Source of the DNA: Rhodococcus sp. 1168
Lineage (GTDB): Bacteria > Actinomycetota > Actinomycetes > Mycobacteriales > Mycobacteriaceae
DNA: 64,000 nucleotides
Assembly (NCBI RefSeq): GCF_002091955.1
Contig: NZ_MKKY01000076.1
Coordinates: 1-64,000 of the forward strand
Direction of reading: 5' to 3'
Part shown: positions 20,334-30,378 of the stretch, in pieces
How positions within the stretch are numbered: position 1 is the stretch's first letter
Layout of the letters: every line of letters begins with the position of its first letter
Program-made: the position numbers and the translations under genes
Notes under the pieces: model-generated
What the model saw: only the letters and a program-made list of their open reading frames with translations
Databases searched by the model: none
What the model was told of the DNA's origin: nothing

Positions 20334-21994
20334 TGCGATTCCATGTCCAGCATTCCGATGGACTTCTCACGCATCTCGACTTTCCGCACCTTTCCGGTGA
20401 CCGTTGTCGGGAATTCATCGACGACGTGGACGTACCGCGGGATCTTGTAGCCCGCCAGTTTTCCCTCGCTGAATGCACGAACCGCAGCGGCGTCGAGCGG
20501 TACCGAATTTTCCCTCATCCTTATCCACACCATCAGTTCTTCGCCGTACTTCGCGTCGGGAACTCCGATTACCTGAGCGTCGAGGATGTCGGGGTGGGAG
20601 TACAGAAACTCCTCGATCTCTCGGGGGTAGATGTTCTCTCCCCCTCTGATGACCATGTCCTTGATCCGCCCCGTGATGGCGACGTAACCGTCGGCGTCCA
20701 TGACTCCGATGTCACCGGTGTGCATCCACTCCTCGGCGTCGATGGCCTCGGCGGTCTTTTCCGGGTTCTGCCAATACCCGGCCATGACGGAATAGCCTCG
20801 TGTGCACAGCTCCCCCGGCTCACCGCGCGGTACGGTCTCCGCGGTCGTGGGGTCGACGATCTTCACCTCGAGATGCGGACCTACTGCACCCACCGTCGAG
20901 ACTCGTTGATCGATAGTGTCCTCGCTACGAGTTTGCAGCGAGACGGGCGAAGTTTCGGTCATGCCATAGCAAATGGACACCTCACTCATTCCCATTCTGT
21001 CGATCACCTGCTTCATGATCTCCGCAGGGCACGGCGAACCCGCCATGATGCCGGTCCGCAGACTCGACAGGTCGAACGAATCGAACTCAGACAGCGCAAG
21101 TTCGGCGATGAACATCGTCGGAACGCCGTACAGCGACGTGCACCTCTCCTTCTCGACGGCGGCGAGCGTGGCAGCAGGCTCGAAAGCTCGTCCAGGGATC
21201 ACCATGGCGCTGCCGTGGCTTGTGCAGGCAAGGTTGCCCATGACCATGCCGAAGCAGTGGTAGAACGGCACTGGGATACACACTCGATCCTCGGCCGTGT
21301 AGTGGCACAGCTCGCCGACGAAGAATCCGTTGTTCAGAATGTTGCTGTGGCTCAGCGTGGCACCCTTGGGGAATCCTGTTGTACCCGAAGTGTATTGGAT
21401 ATTGATCGGATCGTCGACCCGCAGTTGGTCCTGCACGTCGGCGACCATTCGTGGTCGCTCGGCCAGCGCGCGATGCCCGCGATCGGTCATCGATTCCCAA
21501 CCGAAGCTGCCGATGTATACGACTTCCCGCAGATCAGGAGCTTCCGCACGGGCCTCTTCGATCATGGCCGCGTAGTCCGCTCCCTTGAACTCCTGCGCCG
21601 ACAACAGGACCGACACGCCTGATTGCTTCAGTACGAACCGCAACTCGTGGGTGCGGTAGGCCGGGTTGATATTGACCAGAATGGCACCGATTTTGGCGCT
21701 CGCGTACTGCGCCAGTACCCACTCCGGGCAGTTCGGGGCCCAGACGCCGACGCGATCGCCCTTCGAAACGCCTTGCACCAGCAGGCCCGCGGCCAACAGT
21801 TCCACGTCCGCGAGGAACTCCGAATAGGTCCACCGCCGGTCGGACACGACATCTACCAGCGCATCATGCCCGCCGTACAGCGATGCAATTCGATCCAGAT
21901 TTGCTCCGATAGTGTCTGCGAGCAGCGGCTGAGACGACGCTCCTGACGCATAGCTGAGTGTCTCCATGACTCCCACGATAGTGAGCTGCGTCAC
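20330..21994 (-). CDS. Acyl-CoA synthetase, AMP-binding (FadD35-like)
   Basis: A 554-residue fatty-acid-CoA ligase of the ANL superfamily, forming an acyl-adenylate and then an acyl-CoA. The P-loop reads YTSGTTGFPKGATLSHSN near residue 200. Also present are the YGMTETSP motif, the GRIKDMVIRGGENIYPRE hinge and the C-terminal PRTVTGK-type catalytic Lys region (TTVTGKVRKVEMRE). Overall it looks like mycobacterial FadD35, but chain-length preference cannot be read. The GTG at 21994 is used; ATG 21967 (METLSYAS) is an alternative. It is the first gene of the acetoacetate/acyl ligase group and ends in a four-base overlap with aacS. Confidence 0.87.
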   Translation of the reverse strand: MTQLTIVGVMETLSYASGASSQPLLADTIGANLDRIASLYGGHDALVDVVSDRRWTYSEFLADVELLAAGLLVQGVSKGDRVGVWAPNCPEWVLAQYASAKIGAILVNINPAYRTHELRFVLKQSGVSVLLSAQEFKGADYAAMIEEARAEAPDLREVVYIGSFGWESMTDRGHRALAERPRMVADVQDQLRVDDPINIQYTSGTTGFPKGATLSHSNILNNGFFVGELCHYTAEDRVCIPVPFYHCFGMVMGNLACTSHGSAMVIPGRAFEPAATLAAVEKERCTSLYGVPTMFIAELALSEFDSFDLSSLRTGIMAGSPCPAEIMKQVIDRMGMSEVSICYGMTETSPVSLQTRSEDTIDQRVSTVGAVGPHLEVKIVDPTTAETVPRGEPGELCTRGYSVMAGYWQNPEKTAEAIDAEEWMHTGDIGVMDADGYVAITGRIKDMVIRGGENIYPREIEEFLYSHPDILDAQVIGVPDAKYGEELMVWIRMRENSVPLDAAAVRAFSEGKLAGYKIPRYVHVVDEFPTTVTGKVRKVEMREKSIGMLDMESQ

Positions 21995-22020
21995 CGAGGA
22001 CCACCCCCGGACAGGGGTAC

Positions 22021-22788
22021 TCAGTCGAGCGTCATGGTCTCCGAGAACTCGAGAACGTCCGCTCGAGAAGTGTCCTTCAGCGCCACACCCGAACGCCCCA
22101 GGGTGCGCGCACCACGCACGAGTCCGGCAACGATCTTCGCGGATTGCCGATAACCCAATCCTTCCGGTGGATGAATGTTCGAAATGCAGTTTCGGTCGGC
22201 GTCCGACCTACCTGGTGCAGGTAGATGCGTGAGATAGATGCCCAGGCTGTCCGCCACCGACAGTCCTGGGCGTTCACCGATCAGCACGACGACAGTGCGC
22301 ACCCCCATTGCCTCTGCGATGTGATCGCCCAGTGCCACCCGAGCCTCGGTCGCGATGACCGGCGGCGCCATCGAGTACAGGTCTGCCAATTCCTCGACAA
22401 GCGCTTCCAACATCGAGGTTCCATGATCGGTCAGTGCGCGCGGCGAGAGTCCGTCGCTCAGCACGAATCCGATATCGAACTCCCCCGGCGTGATCGAGGA
22501 CAGATCGTGGGGCTGTCGGCCTAGGTCCGGTCTGCGGAGATACTCCGCGCGCGAAGTCGCCTTCGATGTCACGACGGCGGGAGCACCGATCCCTACCCGC
22601 TCGACGGCGACTGCGAACGAGTCCACCTCCAGTGGCGTGTGTACGGCGTCACGGGCCGCGGCATGTGCGGACCTGAGCTCGAGAACACGTCGCGTCGGCA
22701 GTGAATCGCCGGTGCGGCCCAGCCCGATTCGAGCCTGCGTACTCAGTCTCAGGTCCGCCCAGAAGTCGGTGGGTTCGATCTCGGTCAT
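22021..22788 (-). CDS. eutC: Ethanolamine ammonia-lyase small subunit EutC
   Basis: A 255-residue light chain of coenzyme-B12-dependent ethanolamine ammonia-lyase, which with EutB splits ethanolamine into acetaldehyde and ammonia. Diagnostic stretches are ARIGLGRTGDSLPTR near the N-terminus, DIGFVLSDGLSPRA in the middle, VVVLIGERPGLSVADSLG and the C-terminal DRNCISNIHPPEGL. The start overlaps the eutB stop by four bases, so the two subunits are coupled. No EutA reactivase or microcompartment shell gene is visible, as is usual for the short actinobacterial eut operon. Confidence 0.95.
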   Translation of the reverse strand: MTEIEPTDFWADLRLSTQARIGLGRTGDSLPTRRVLELRSAHAAARDAVHTPLEVDSFAVAVERVGIGAPAVVTSKATSRAEYLRRPDLGRQPHDLSSITPGEFDIGFVLSDGLSPRALTDHGTSMLEALVEELADLYSMAPPVIATEARVALGDHIAEAMGVRTVVVLIGERPGLSVADSLGIYLTHLPAPGRSDADRNCISNIHPPEGLGYRQSAKIVAGLVRGARTLGRSGVALKDTSRADVLEFSETMTLD

Positions 22789-24197
22789 CGCGTGCCCGTC
22801 AGTGCTCGTAACGGAGAACCCGTTGCATCGACGTCGAGTATCCGACCATGGGAGTCCACCATGCCCAGGCGATCGAGCCAGGCTGCGAATTCGGGCGCAG
22901 GCTTCAACCCCAATACCTGGCGCACGTACAGGACGTCGTGGAAACTCGAACTCTGATAGCCGAGCATGACGTCGTCCGCACCGGGAACGGCGATGACGAA
23001 GGCCACTCCGGCGGCGCCGAGCAGGGTCAACAGCGTGTCCATATCGTCCTGATCGGCCTCGGCGTGGTTGGTGTAACAGACGTCGACACCCATCGGTAGG
23101 CCGAGCAGCTTTCCACAGAAGTGGTCCTCGAGCCCGGCTCTGATGATCTGCTTACCGTCGTAGAGGTACTCGGGTCCGATGAATCCGACGACGGTGTTGA
23201 CCAGCAACGGTTCGAGGTCGCGGCATACCGCATACGCCCGCGTCTCCAACGTTTGCTGGTCGACTGGTTTGCCTCCCATTCCAAGGTGCGCGCCGGCGCT
23301 CAGCGCTGAACCCTGGCCGGTCTCGAGATACATGACGTTGTTGCCGACGGTTCCCCTGTGCAGCGATCGACCTGCTTCGTTGGCTTCACGGAGGAGCGAA
23401 ACATTAACGCCGAAGCCAGAATTGGCGCCCTCGGTTCCCGCCACGGACTGAAAGACCAGGTCGACGGGAACACCTTTTTCGATCAGCTCCATCGTCGTCG
23501 TGACGTGCGATAGTACGCAGGACTGCGTCGGGATCTCGAAACGCTGACGGATGTCATCGAGGAGATGCAATAGGTCCGACGTCGCATGAGGTGAATCGGT
23601 CGCCGGGTTGATTCCGATGACGGCGTCCCCCGACCCCAACAGCAACCCGTCCAGCGTCGCCGCCGCGATACCGCGTGGATCATCGGTCGGATGATTGGGT
23701 TGCAGCCTCGTGGCGAGGGTTCCCGGCAGGCCTATCGTCGTACGGAACGCTGCGGTGACCTCGACAGCACGTGCCACTGCGATCAGATCCTGGTTCCGCA
23801 TGATCTTGCTGACTGCAGCCACCATCTCGGGGGTGAGCCCGGGTGCCACTGCGCGTAGTGTCGCAGCAGCCGAGGTCGAGGCAGCAGTGTTCAGAAGCCA
23901 GTCACGGAGTCCTCCTACCGTCAGATGCGAGACTGCGCCGAACGCGACTCGGTCGTGCGAGTCGATGATCAGTCTGGTGACTTCGTCGGTTTCGTAGGGA
24001 ACCACAAGATCCTGCAGGAATACTCCGAGAGAGACTTCCGACAGTGCCCACTGTGCTGCGGCACGCTCTGCGTCCGATTGTGCTGCGCACCCGGCCAATT
24101 CGTCGCCCGAGCGCAATGGCGTCGCTTTGGCCATCAGTTCCACGAGAGAGTCGAACTGGTAGGTGGTGCCCGATATCTGCTGCGTGTAGATGGTCAT
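22785..24197 (-). CDS. eutB: Ethanolamine ammonia-lyase large subunit EutB
   Basis: A 470-residue heavy chain holding the adenosylcobalamin and substrate sites. Recognisable segments include the N-terminal MTIYTQQISGTTYQF, IMRNQDLIAVA, GINPATDSPHAT and the SALSAGAHLGMGGKPVDQQT block, all typical of EutB. The frame is open far upstream, but the ATG at 24197 is chosen because it overlaps the permease stop (ATGA) and gives the normal family length; the upstream extension is only the antisense of the permease gene. The gene lies between the permease and eutC. Confidence 0.95.
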   Translation of the reverse strand: MTIYTQQISGTTYQFDSLVELMAKATPLRSGDELAGCAAQSDAERAAAQWALSEVSLGVFLQDLVVPYETDEVTRLIIDSHDRVAFGAVSHLTVGGLRDWLLNTAASTSAAATLRAVAPGLTPEMVAAVSKIMRNQDLIAVARAVEVTAAFRTTIGLPGTLATRLQPNHPTDDPRGIAAATLDGLLLGSGDAVIGINPATDSPHATSDLLHLLDDIRQRFEIPTQSCVLSHVTTTMELIEKGVPVDLVFQSVAGTEGANSGFGVNVSLLREANEAGRSLHRGTVGNNVMYLETGQGSALSAGAHLGMGGKPVDQQTLETRAYAVCRDLEPLLVNTVVGFIGPEYLYDGKQIIRAGLEDHFCGKLLGLPMGVDVCYTNHAEADQDDMDTLLTLLGAAGVAFVIAVPGADDVMLGYQSSSFHDVLYVRQVLGLKPAPEFAAWLDRLGMVDSHGRILDVDATGSPLRALTGTR

Positions 24198-25633
24198 TCG
24201 AGCTCTGCTTCTGCCTTCGCCAACGCTGCGAACTCTTCGTCGGGTGAGTTCGCAACCAGGTGATGGCGGCTGTAGACACCGAAGTACAGCATGAAAGCAG
24301 CGAATACTCCCAGGCACCAGAGCGCGGCAGTACTGTCGACCAGGAACGTTGCGACGACGGCCAGCGCAGCGATTACCAGCGCGAAGCCGGTAGTGACGAT
24401 GCCACCGGGAGTGCGGTACGGGCGTTCCATCTCCGGTTCTTTGCGACGCAGCACGATGTGGCTGATCATCATCAGAACGTAACTCAGCGCGGCGCCGAAC
24501 ACTGCCATGTTGAGCAACATCGCACCCTGCCCGGTCAGCGAAAGCAGAAAACCGATGACGCCGGGCACGATGAGGGCAAGAACGGGAGCTTTGCGAGAGT
24601 TGGTGACAGAAAGCGTCTTCGGTAGATATCCGGCACGAGAGAGCGCGAACAACTGCCGCGAGTAGGCGTACATGATCGAGAAGAAGCTGGCGACAAGGCC
24701 GGCAAGTCCGATGTAGTTCACCACCTTGGCTGCTCCACTGTCGCCGAGCGCTTCCACGAGTGGATTGCCCGAGGACTGCATCGCCTCGGCCCCACCTGCG
24801 CCCGTGACGAGGAAGAGCACCGAGGCGCCGGTGACGAGCAGGATGCCCATTGCAGCGATGATGCCGCGCGGGACGTTCTTGGTCGGGTCCTTGGCCTCCT
24901 CCGCGGCGAGTGGCACTCCCTCCACTGCGAGGAAGAACCAAATCGCGAACGGGACCGCTGACCAGATTCCGAGGTATCCGAACGGCAGGAAGCTCGACGC
25001 GCCCGCTGCATCCGTCGGGGCGATGTCGGTGAGGTTGCTCGCGTCGAACTTTCCGAGCGCGGCGAGGACGAAGATCACCAATCCGACCAACGCGATGGCG
25101 GTGATGACGAACATGATCTTCAGTGCCTCACCAGCGCCGGTGAGGTGGATGCCGATGAAGATGGCGTAGACCGCCAGATATACCCACCACCCATCGGTGA
25201 TTCCGAAAAGGCCGAGGGATTCGACGTAGGCCCCGATGAAGGTGGCGATCGCGGCCGGCGCTATCGCGTATTCGATGAGAATCGCCGTACCGGTGGCGAA
25301 CCCACCCCACGGCCCGAGTGCACGCCTGGCAAAGGTGTAGCCGCCTCCCGCCGCTGGGAGTGCCGAGGACATTTCGGCCATTCCGAGCACCATCGCCAAA
25401 TACATTCCGGCGATCAGTACGCCCGCGATGAGAAGTCCGCCGAACCCACCTTGTTCGAGACCGAAGTTCCACCCCGAATAGTCCCCGGAGATAACGTAAC
25501 TGACACCGAGTCCGGCAAGGAGGACCCAACCGGCCGTGCCTTTCTTCAACGTTCGTTTGGCGAGGTAGTCGCCGCCTTCGACGTGTGAATCGACACCGCC
25601 GTGATGGGATGCCGTCGGATCGCTGACAGACAT
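24194..25633 (-). CDS. eat: Ethanolamine permease (APC superfamily)
   Basis: A 479-residue inner-membrane transporter with about 12 hydrophobic segments, of the Eat type. The start of the core reads WVLLAGLGVSYVISGDYSGW, then GGYTFARRALGPWGGF, both typical of ethanolamine permeases. The start is ATG at 25633 with GAGAGG eight bases upstream; an upstream in-frame ATG (25720) is ignored because its stretch looks non-coding. It leads the eat-eutB-eutC operon, importing the substrate for the lyase. A GC-rich hairpin and a palindrome lie in the short leader. Confidence 0.92.
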   Translation of the reverse strand: MSVSDPTASHHGGVDSHVEGGDYLAKRTLKKGTAGWVLLAGLGVSYVISGDYSGWNFGLEQGGFGGLLIAGVLIAGMYLAMVLGMAEMSSALPAAGGGYTFARRALGPWGGFATGTAILIEYAIAPAAIATFIGAYVESLGLFGITDGWWVYLAVYAIFIGIHLTGAGEALKIMFVITAIALVGLVIFVLAALGKFDASNLTDIAPTDAAGASSFLPFGYLGIWSAVPFAIWFFLAVEGVPLAAEEAKDPTKNVPRGIIAAMGILLVTGASVLFLVTGAGGAEAMQSSGNPLVEALGDSGAAKVVNYIGLAGLVASFFSIMYAYSRQLFALSRAGYLPKTLSVTNSRKAPVLALIVPGVIGFLLSLTGQGAMLLNMAVFGAALSYVLMMISHIVLRRKEPEMERPYRTPGGIVTTGFALVIAALAVVATFLVDSTAALWCLGVFAAFMLYFGVYSRHHLVANSPDEEFAALAKAEAELE

Positions 25634-25660
25634 GAAAGTCCTCTCGTGCAAATGGAGGTT

Positions 25661-25681
25661 CTCGCGCGTGGGTTGCGCGAG
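25661..25681. promoter_or_regulatory. GC-rich hairpin in the eat-eutBC leader
   Basis: Perfect 7-bp arms CTCGCGC and GCGCGAG flank a 7-base loop, 28-48 bases upstream of the eat start codon. It may be an operator or a leader structure; its function is not known. Confidence 0.4.
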
Positions 25682-25715
25682 TCGGCTCAAGATAGGCCCG
25701 CTGTGTAAGCAAAAT

Positions 25716-25731
25716 GTCATCTTTCGATGAC
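25716..25731. promoter_or_regulatory. Palindrome between CDF gene and eat
   Basis: GTCATC-TTTC-GATGAC has perfect 6-bp arms and lies 17 bases past the CDF stop and about 85 bases before the eat start. It could be an operator for the ethanolamine genes or a weak terminator for the CDF gene. Confidence 0.4.
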
Positions 25732-25748
25732 GAGGGAATTACGGCGTC

Positions 25749-26738
25749 CTACGTCACTTGGTTGACGTCACCGATGTCGCCCTCGTCCGGTTCCGCGACT
25801 GTCAGCACTGCGTCCACAACAGCGTCGTTGGTCTCTAGCGCACGTTCCAGTCGCCGGAGCGTGTGCGCGATCGACGATTCGATGGCGTCACCGACGAGAT
25901 CGACACTTGCCACAACATAGATCTGCTTGGGCCCGACGAACTCGATACGAACGGAGTTCACCGACGCAACACCCGGTAGCTCTTCGATCCTGTCGACTAC
26001 TGCTTGCCATAGTGCTCGCGACCCGGGTTCGCCGGTGAGAAAACGGCGGTTCCGGTCGATCAGAACGAATGCGACGATCGCCAGAAGTATGCCGACGAGA
26101 ATGGAACCCATCGCATCCCACGCCGCGTTGCCGGTGAGCTGGTGCAGCCCGATTCCGGCTCCTGCAATGACCAGGCCGATCAACGCGGCAGCGTCCTCGG
26201 CGAAGACCGCGCGAAGCGTCGGGTCCGAGGTCTGCAATGCCTGGTCCAGAAAGTCGCGCTCGTACTCCGCTGCCTCACTACGAATCTGGCGAGCGGATTG
26301 GAGAAACGACACTCCTTCCAGAATGAAGGCGATCGCCAGTACGGCATAGGCCACCTCGTAGTTCTCGGCGCTGGACTCGCCTGCGAACAACGACGTGATT
26401 CCATGCCAGATGGACACGGCCGCACCGGCGACGAACAGGCCGACGGCCGCAAGCGTCGACCAGAAGTAGGTCTCTCGTCCGTGTCCGAGCGGACGTTCGT
26501 CGTCCGGGCCGCGCGAGCCCCGCTTGTTGGCGACGAGCAGGAATATCTCGTTGCCGGTGTCTGCCCACGAGTGCGCGGCCTCGGCGACCAGCGAAGCGGA
26601 ACCGGTGATGACTGCGGCTACAGTCTTGGCGACAGCGACGCCGAGATTCGCCAGGAAGGCGATGATCACAGTGCGAAAGCTGTTGCCGCCGGTAACTGGG
26701 GCGGTCGTGGAACTCTTCATCGGTTCGACACTCTTCAT
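25749..26738 (-). CDS. Cation diffusion facilitator family transporter
   Basis: A 329-residue inner-membrane CDF protein with about six membrane segments and a C-terminal cytosolic domain. The TM2 metal motif is AHSWADTGNE (H...D). In TM5 the usual HxxxD is replaced by FAEDAAALIG, as in the ZnT9-like branch, so its transported ion is uncertain. Two in-frame ATG codons, at 26738 and 26720, come from a 17-bp tandem duplication; neither has a clear Shine-Dalgarno site, and either may be used. It lies between eat and the DUF779 gene on the same strand. Confidence 0.85.
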   Translation of the reverse strand: MKSVEPMKSSTTAPVTGGNSFRTVIIAFLANLGVAVAKTVAAVITGSASLVAEAAHSWADTGNEIFLLVANKRGSRGPDDERPLGHGRETYFWSTLAAVGLFVAGAAVSIWHGITSLFAGESSAENYEVAYAVLAIAFILEGVSFLQSARQIRSEAAEYERDFLDQALQTSDPTLRAVFAEDAAALIGLVIAGAGIGLHQLTGNAAWDAMGSILVGILLAIVAFVLIDRNRRFLTGEPGSRALWQAVVDRIEELPGVASVNSVRIEFVGPKQIYVVASVDLVGDAIESSIAHTLRRLERALETNDAVVDAVLTVAEPDEGDIGDVNQVT

Positions 26739-26746
26739 CGGTTCGA
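26712..26746. repeat. Tandem 17-bp duplication spanning the CDF start codon
   Basis: ACTCTTCATCGGTTCGA occurs at 26712-26728 and again at 26730-26746, an 18-bp period. On the coding strand this duplicates the start region in frame, giving MKSVEPMKSS. Confidence 0.9.
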
Positions 26747-26758
26747 ACTGGCACGTTG

Positions 26759-27309
26759 TCAGCCTTGGAGCATCCCGGGTACCGGACACGCGTCCGCAGC
26801 TACGGCGACCACCAGGATGTCCTCGGGCACTTCGGGTCTGCGCCCCTCTTCCCAGTCGAGTCCGACGATAGGCGGATAGTTCTCGAGAAGTTCGTTCTCC
26901 GCGCCCGTGAACGCACGTCCACGGCTGAGGAAACGTACGCCCTCGGGTGATTCCAAGGAAAAGCCTCCACCGCGCCCCGGCACGACGTCCAGTACGAGTT
27001 GAGTGTGCTTCCACGCTTGAAACTGAGAACCAGATATCCAAACCGGAACGGCGTCAGTGCCTTCGGGAAGGTTGTCCGGGATATCTCCCACGCCGAGACG
27101 TAGGTCCAGAAGACCCAACAACACATCCCGGTCACCGACGATGAATTCCCCTGCGGGATAGCACATCGGCGACGACCCGTCACAGCATCCACCGGACTGA
27201 TGCATCATCAGTTCCCCGTGGATACCGCCGAGGCGACAGAGAAGCTCCATCGCCCCGGCGGTTGCTCGTAGACGCGCAGGCGGGGCCGGAGCCGCAGGCC
27301 TGCCGGACA

Positions 27310-27310
<1 letters not shown>
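26759..27310 (-). CDS. DUF779 domain protein, aldehyde dehydrogenase partner
   Basis: A 183-residue cytosolic protein of the DUF779 family. The conserved Cys-rich stretch MHQSGGCCDGSSPMC (about residues 36-50) is visible, followed by VGDRDVLLG and an ending with a VPGM-like tail. DUF779 genes are nearly always directly downstream of ExaC/AldB-type aldehyde dehydrogenases; their biochemical role is not established. The ATG overlaps the aldehyde dehydrogenase TGA (TGATG), so it is coupled to that gene. Confidence 0.85.
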
Positions 27311-28833
<1,523 letters not shown>

Positions 28834-28884
28834 CTAGTGACTCCTTCTGATCAACCGAACTGATGTGATTCAGAACACTAGGGT

Positions 28885-28931
28885 TTGCAACGTTGCAACT
28901 ACGTTGCTGTGCTGGGCAGCAACTACGTTGC
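28885..28931. promoter_or_regulatory. Operator array upstream of the acetaldehyde dehydrogenase
   Basis: TTGCAACGTTGCAA (28885-28898) is a perfect 14-bp palindrome. GCAAC-TAC-GTTGC occurs at 28895-28907 and again at 28919-28931, 24 bp apart. The array sits 50-100 bp upstream of the dehydrogenase start and 20 bp after the stop of the GAF activator gene, the natural candidate for binding it. Confidence 0.75.
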
Positions 28932-28951
28932 TGTGCTCGGCATGGATCGAA

Positions 28952-30247
28952 TCAGACACCCAACTGGCGGTCGAGTAGATCGATACGCGCGTTGACCTGG
29001 CCGTAAAGCGCAGAATCTGCGTTCAAACTGGCGCGATACGCCTCCCAGGCAATTACGTCGGTGCGACCGTGGATCGAGGAGGTCCACTGGGCGAGCAAGA
29101 CAGGGTCGCCGACACGAAGCAGGGCTGCTTGCATCCTGGATCGCAGTTCTTCGCGAATTTCGTCGATGCCTGGTGCCGACGAACCTGGAAGCACGGGCCC
29201 CGAGTAGATCCGCATCGCGGCCTCCACATCACCGCGGTCGAGCGCACGGCGGATATCACTTACATCCGAGGCCAGTTCACCGACCAACCGGTACGGTCGA
29301 GATGCGAGCCCGGACGCGCCGAAGGTCTTCCGTAGACGCGACATCTCGGCACGGATCGTCACGGAGTCGAGTTCGTGTTCATCGAGTAGCACAGCGAGAT
29401 GATCCGAACTCAAACCTTCAGGGTGATCACCCAGCAGCAACAGTATTTCCGCATGCCGTTGCGACAGCGCCACCCTACCGCTGCCACGCACCAACCCTGG
29501 CCGCCCGCTCCCGAGCACTTCGAGGCGAGGTGCTGTGTCCCCCAGCGACTTCGGAGAATTCATCAGATGCATCCGAAGCTCGGACTCGGCCGCAGCCACG
29601 GTCGCACGGATCAGTGAGAGCACTTCGGGCACAGCAACTCTCGGGCCACCGGTGATGTCGATTGCGCCGAGAATATGTCCACTCGTCGGATGATGTACGG
29701 GAGCCGCCGAGCAACTCCACTCGTGCACCGAACGGGAAAAGTGCTCGGCCGCGAAGATCTGGACGCAATGATCGACGGCGAGCGCCGTCCCCGGCGCATT
29801 CGTTCCCTTGGACTCTTCACTCCAATCGGCACCCTCGGCGAAGTTCATGGTCAGAGCGCGATCCTTGGCGGTCGCATCCCCCTCCACCCACAACAATCTG
29901 CCCTCGGCATCGGAAATCGCGACCAGCAGACCGGTGTCGGCTGCATCCTCGACGAGCAGCTTGCGGATGACCGGCCTGATGATCGACATCGGGTGACCGT
30001 CGCGATATCGCTCGAGTTCGGCGCCGGAAAGGGCGAGCGAATCGTTTCCACCGTCCGGATTCACACCCTTGGTTCGGCTGCGCAGCCATGAGTCCAGGAC
30101 TACCGATCGGACGGAATCGGACGATGGCGGTTCGTCGTCGACGAAGAGTCGGTGCGCGGTGGACATCTCGCGGGCGAGAACATCGACGTCTTCACCTGGG
30201 CGAACGGCAATCCAGGGGTTGCCCTGCCCTGGAAATCTAGCTGTCAT
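28952..30247 (-). CDS. GAF-domain transcriptional activator (AcoR-like, without sigma-54 domain)
   Basis: A 431-residue regulator. Residues about 40-200 form a GAF-like sensor (SWLRSRTKGVNP, then NAPGTALA and VHEWSCSAAPVHHP, typical of AcoR-type proteins). The C-terminus carries a helix-turn-helix region (LSQRHAEILLLLGDHPEGLS onward). There is no AAA+ sigma-54 domain, as expected in actinobacteria. It stands directly upstream of the acetaldehyde dehydrogenase/DUF779 pair in the same direction; this arrangement suggests it senses a short aldehyde or alcohol and activates that pair through the GCAAC/GTTGC array. The ATG at 30247 lacks a strong ribosome binding site. Confidence 0.85.
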   Translation of the reverse strand: MTARFPGQGNPWIAVRPGEDVDVLAREMSTAHRLFVDDEPPSSDSVRSVVLDSWLRSRTKGVNPDGGNDSLALSGAELERYRDGHPMSIIRPVIRKLLVEDAADTGLLVAISDAEGRLLWVEGDATAKDRALTMNFAEGADWSEESKGTNAPGTALAVDHCVQIFAAEHFSRSVHEWSCSAAPVHHPTSGHILGAIDITGGPRVAVPEVLSLIRATVAAAESELRMHLMNSPKSLGDTAPRLEVLGSGRPGLVRGSGRVALSQRHAEILLLLGDHPEGLSSDHLAVLLDEHELDSVTIRAEMSRLRKTFGASGLASRPYRLVGELASDVSDIRRALDRGDVEAAMRIYSGPVLPGSSAPGIDEIREELRSRMQAALLRVGDPVLLAQWTSSIHGRTDVIAWEAYRASLNADSALYGQVNARIDLLDRQLGV

Positions 30248-30378
30248 TCCGATGCACGCCTTCCCGCATGTTCACGCCACTGTAACGCAGCTCACATAGT
30301 TCAGGATACAGCTATGCGATTACCGCGCCGAGCCTCGAGGTGTGAGGTCTTACAGCTCCAACCTCGAGAAGAAATGAC

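Noticed and set aside
24198-24941. N-terminal extension of the eutB frame (to 718 codons)
   Set aside because: The extra 248 codons lie inside the permease gene on the same strand in another frame; eutB has a coupled ATG at 24197 giving family length.
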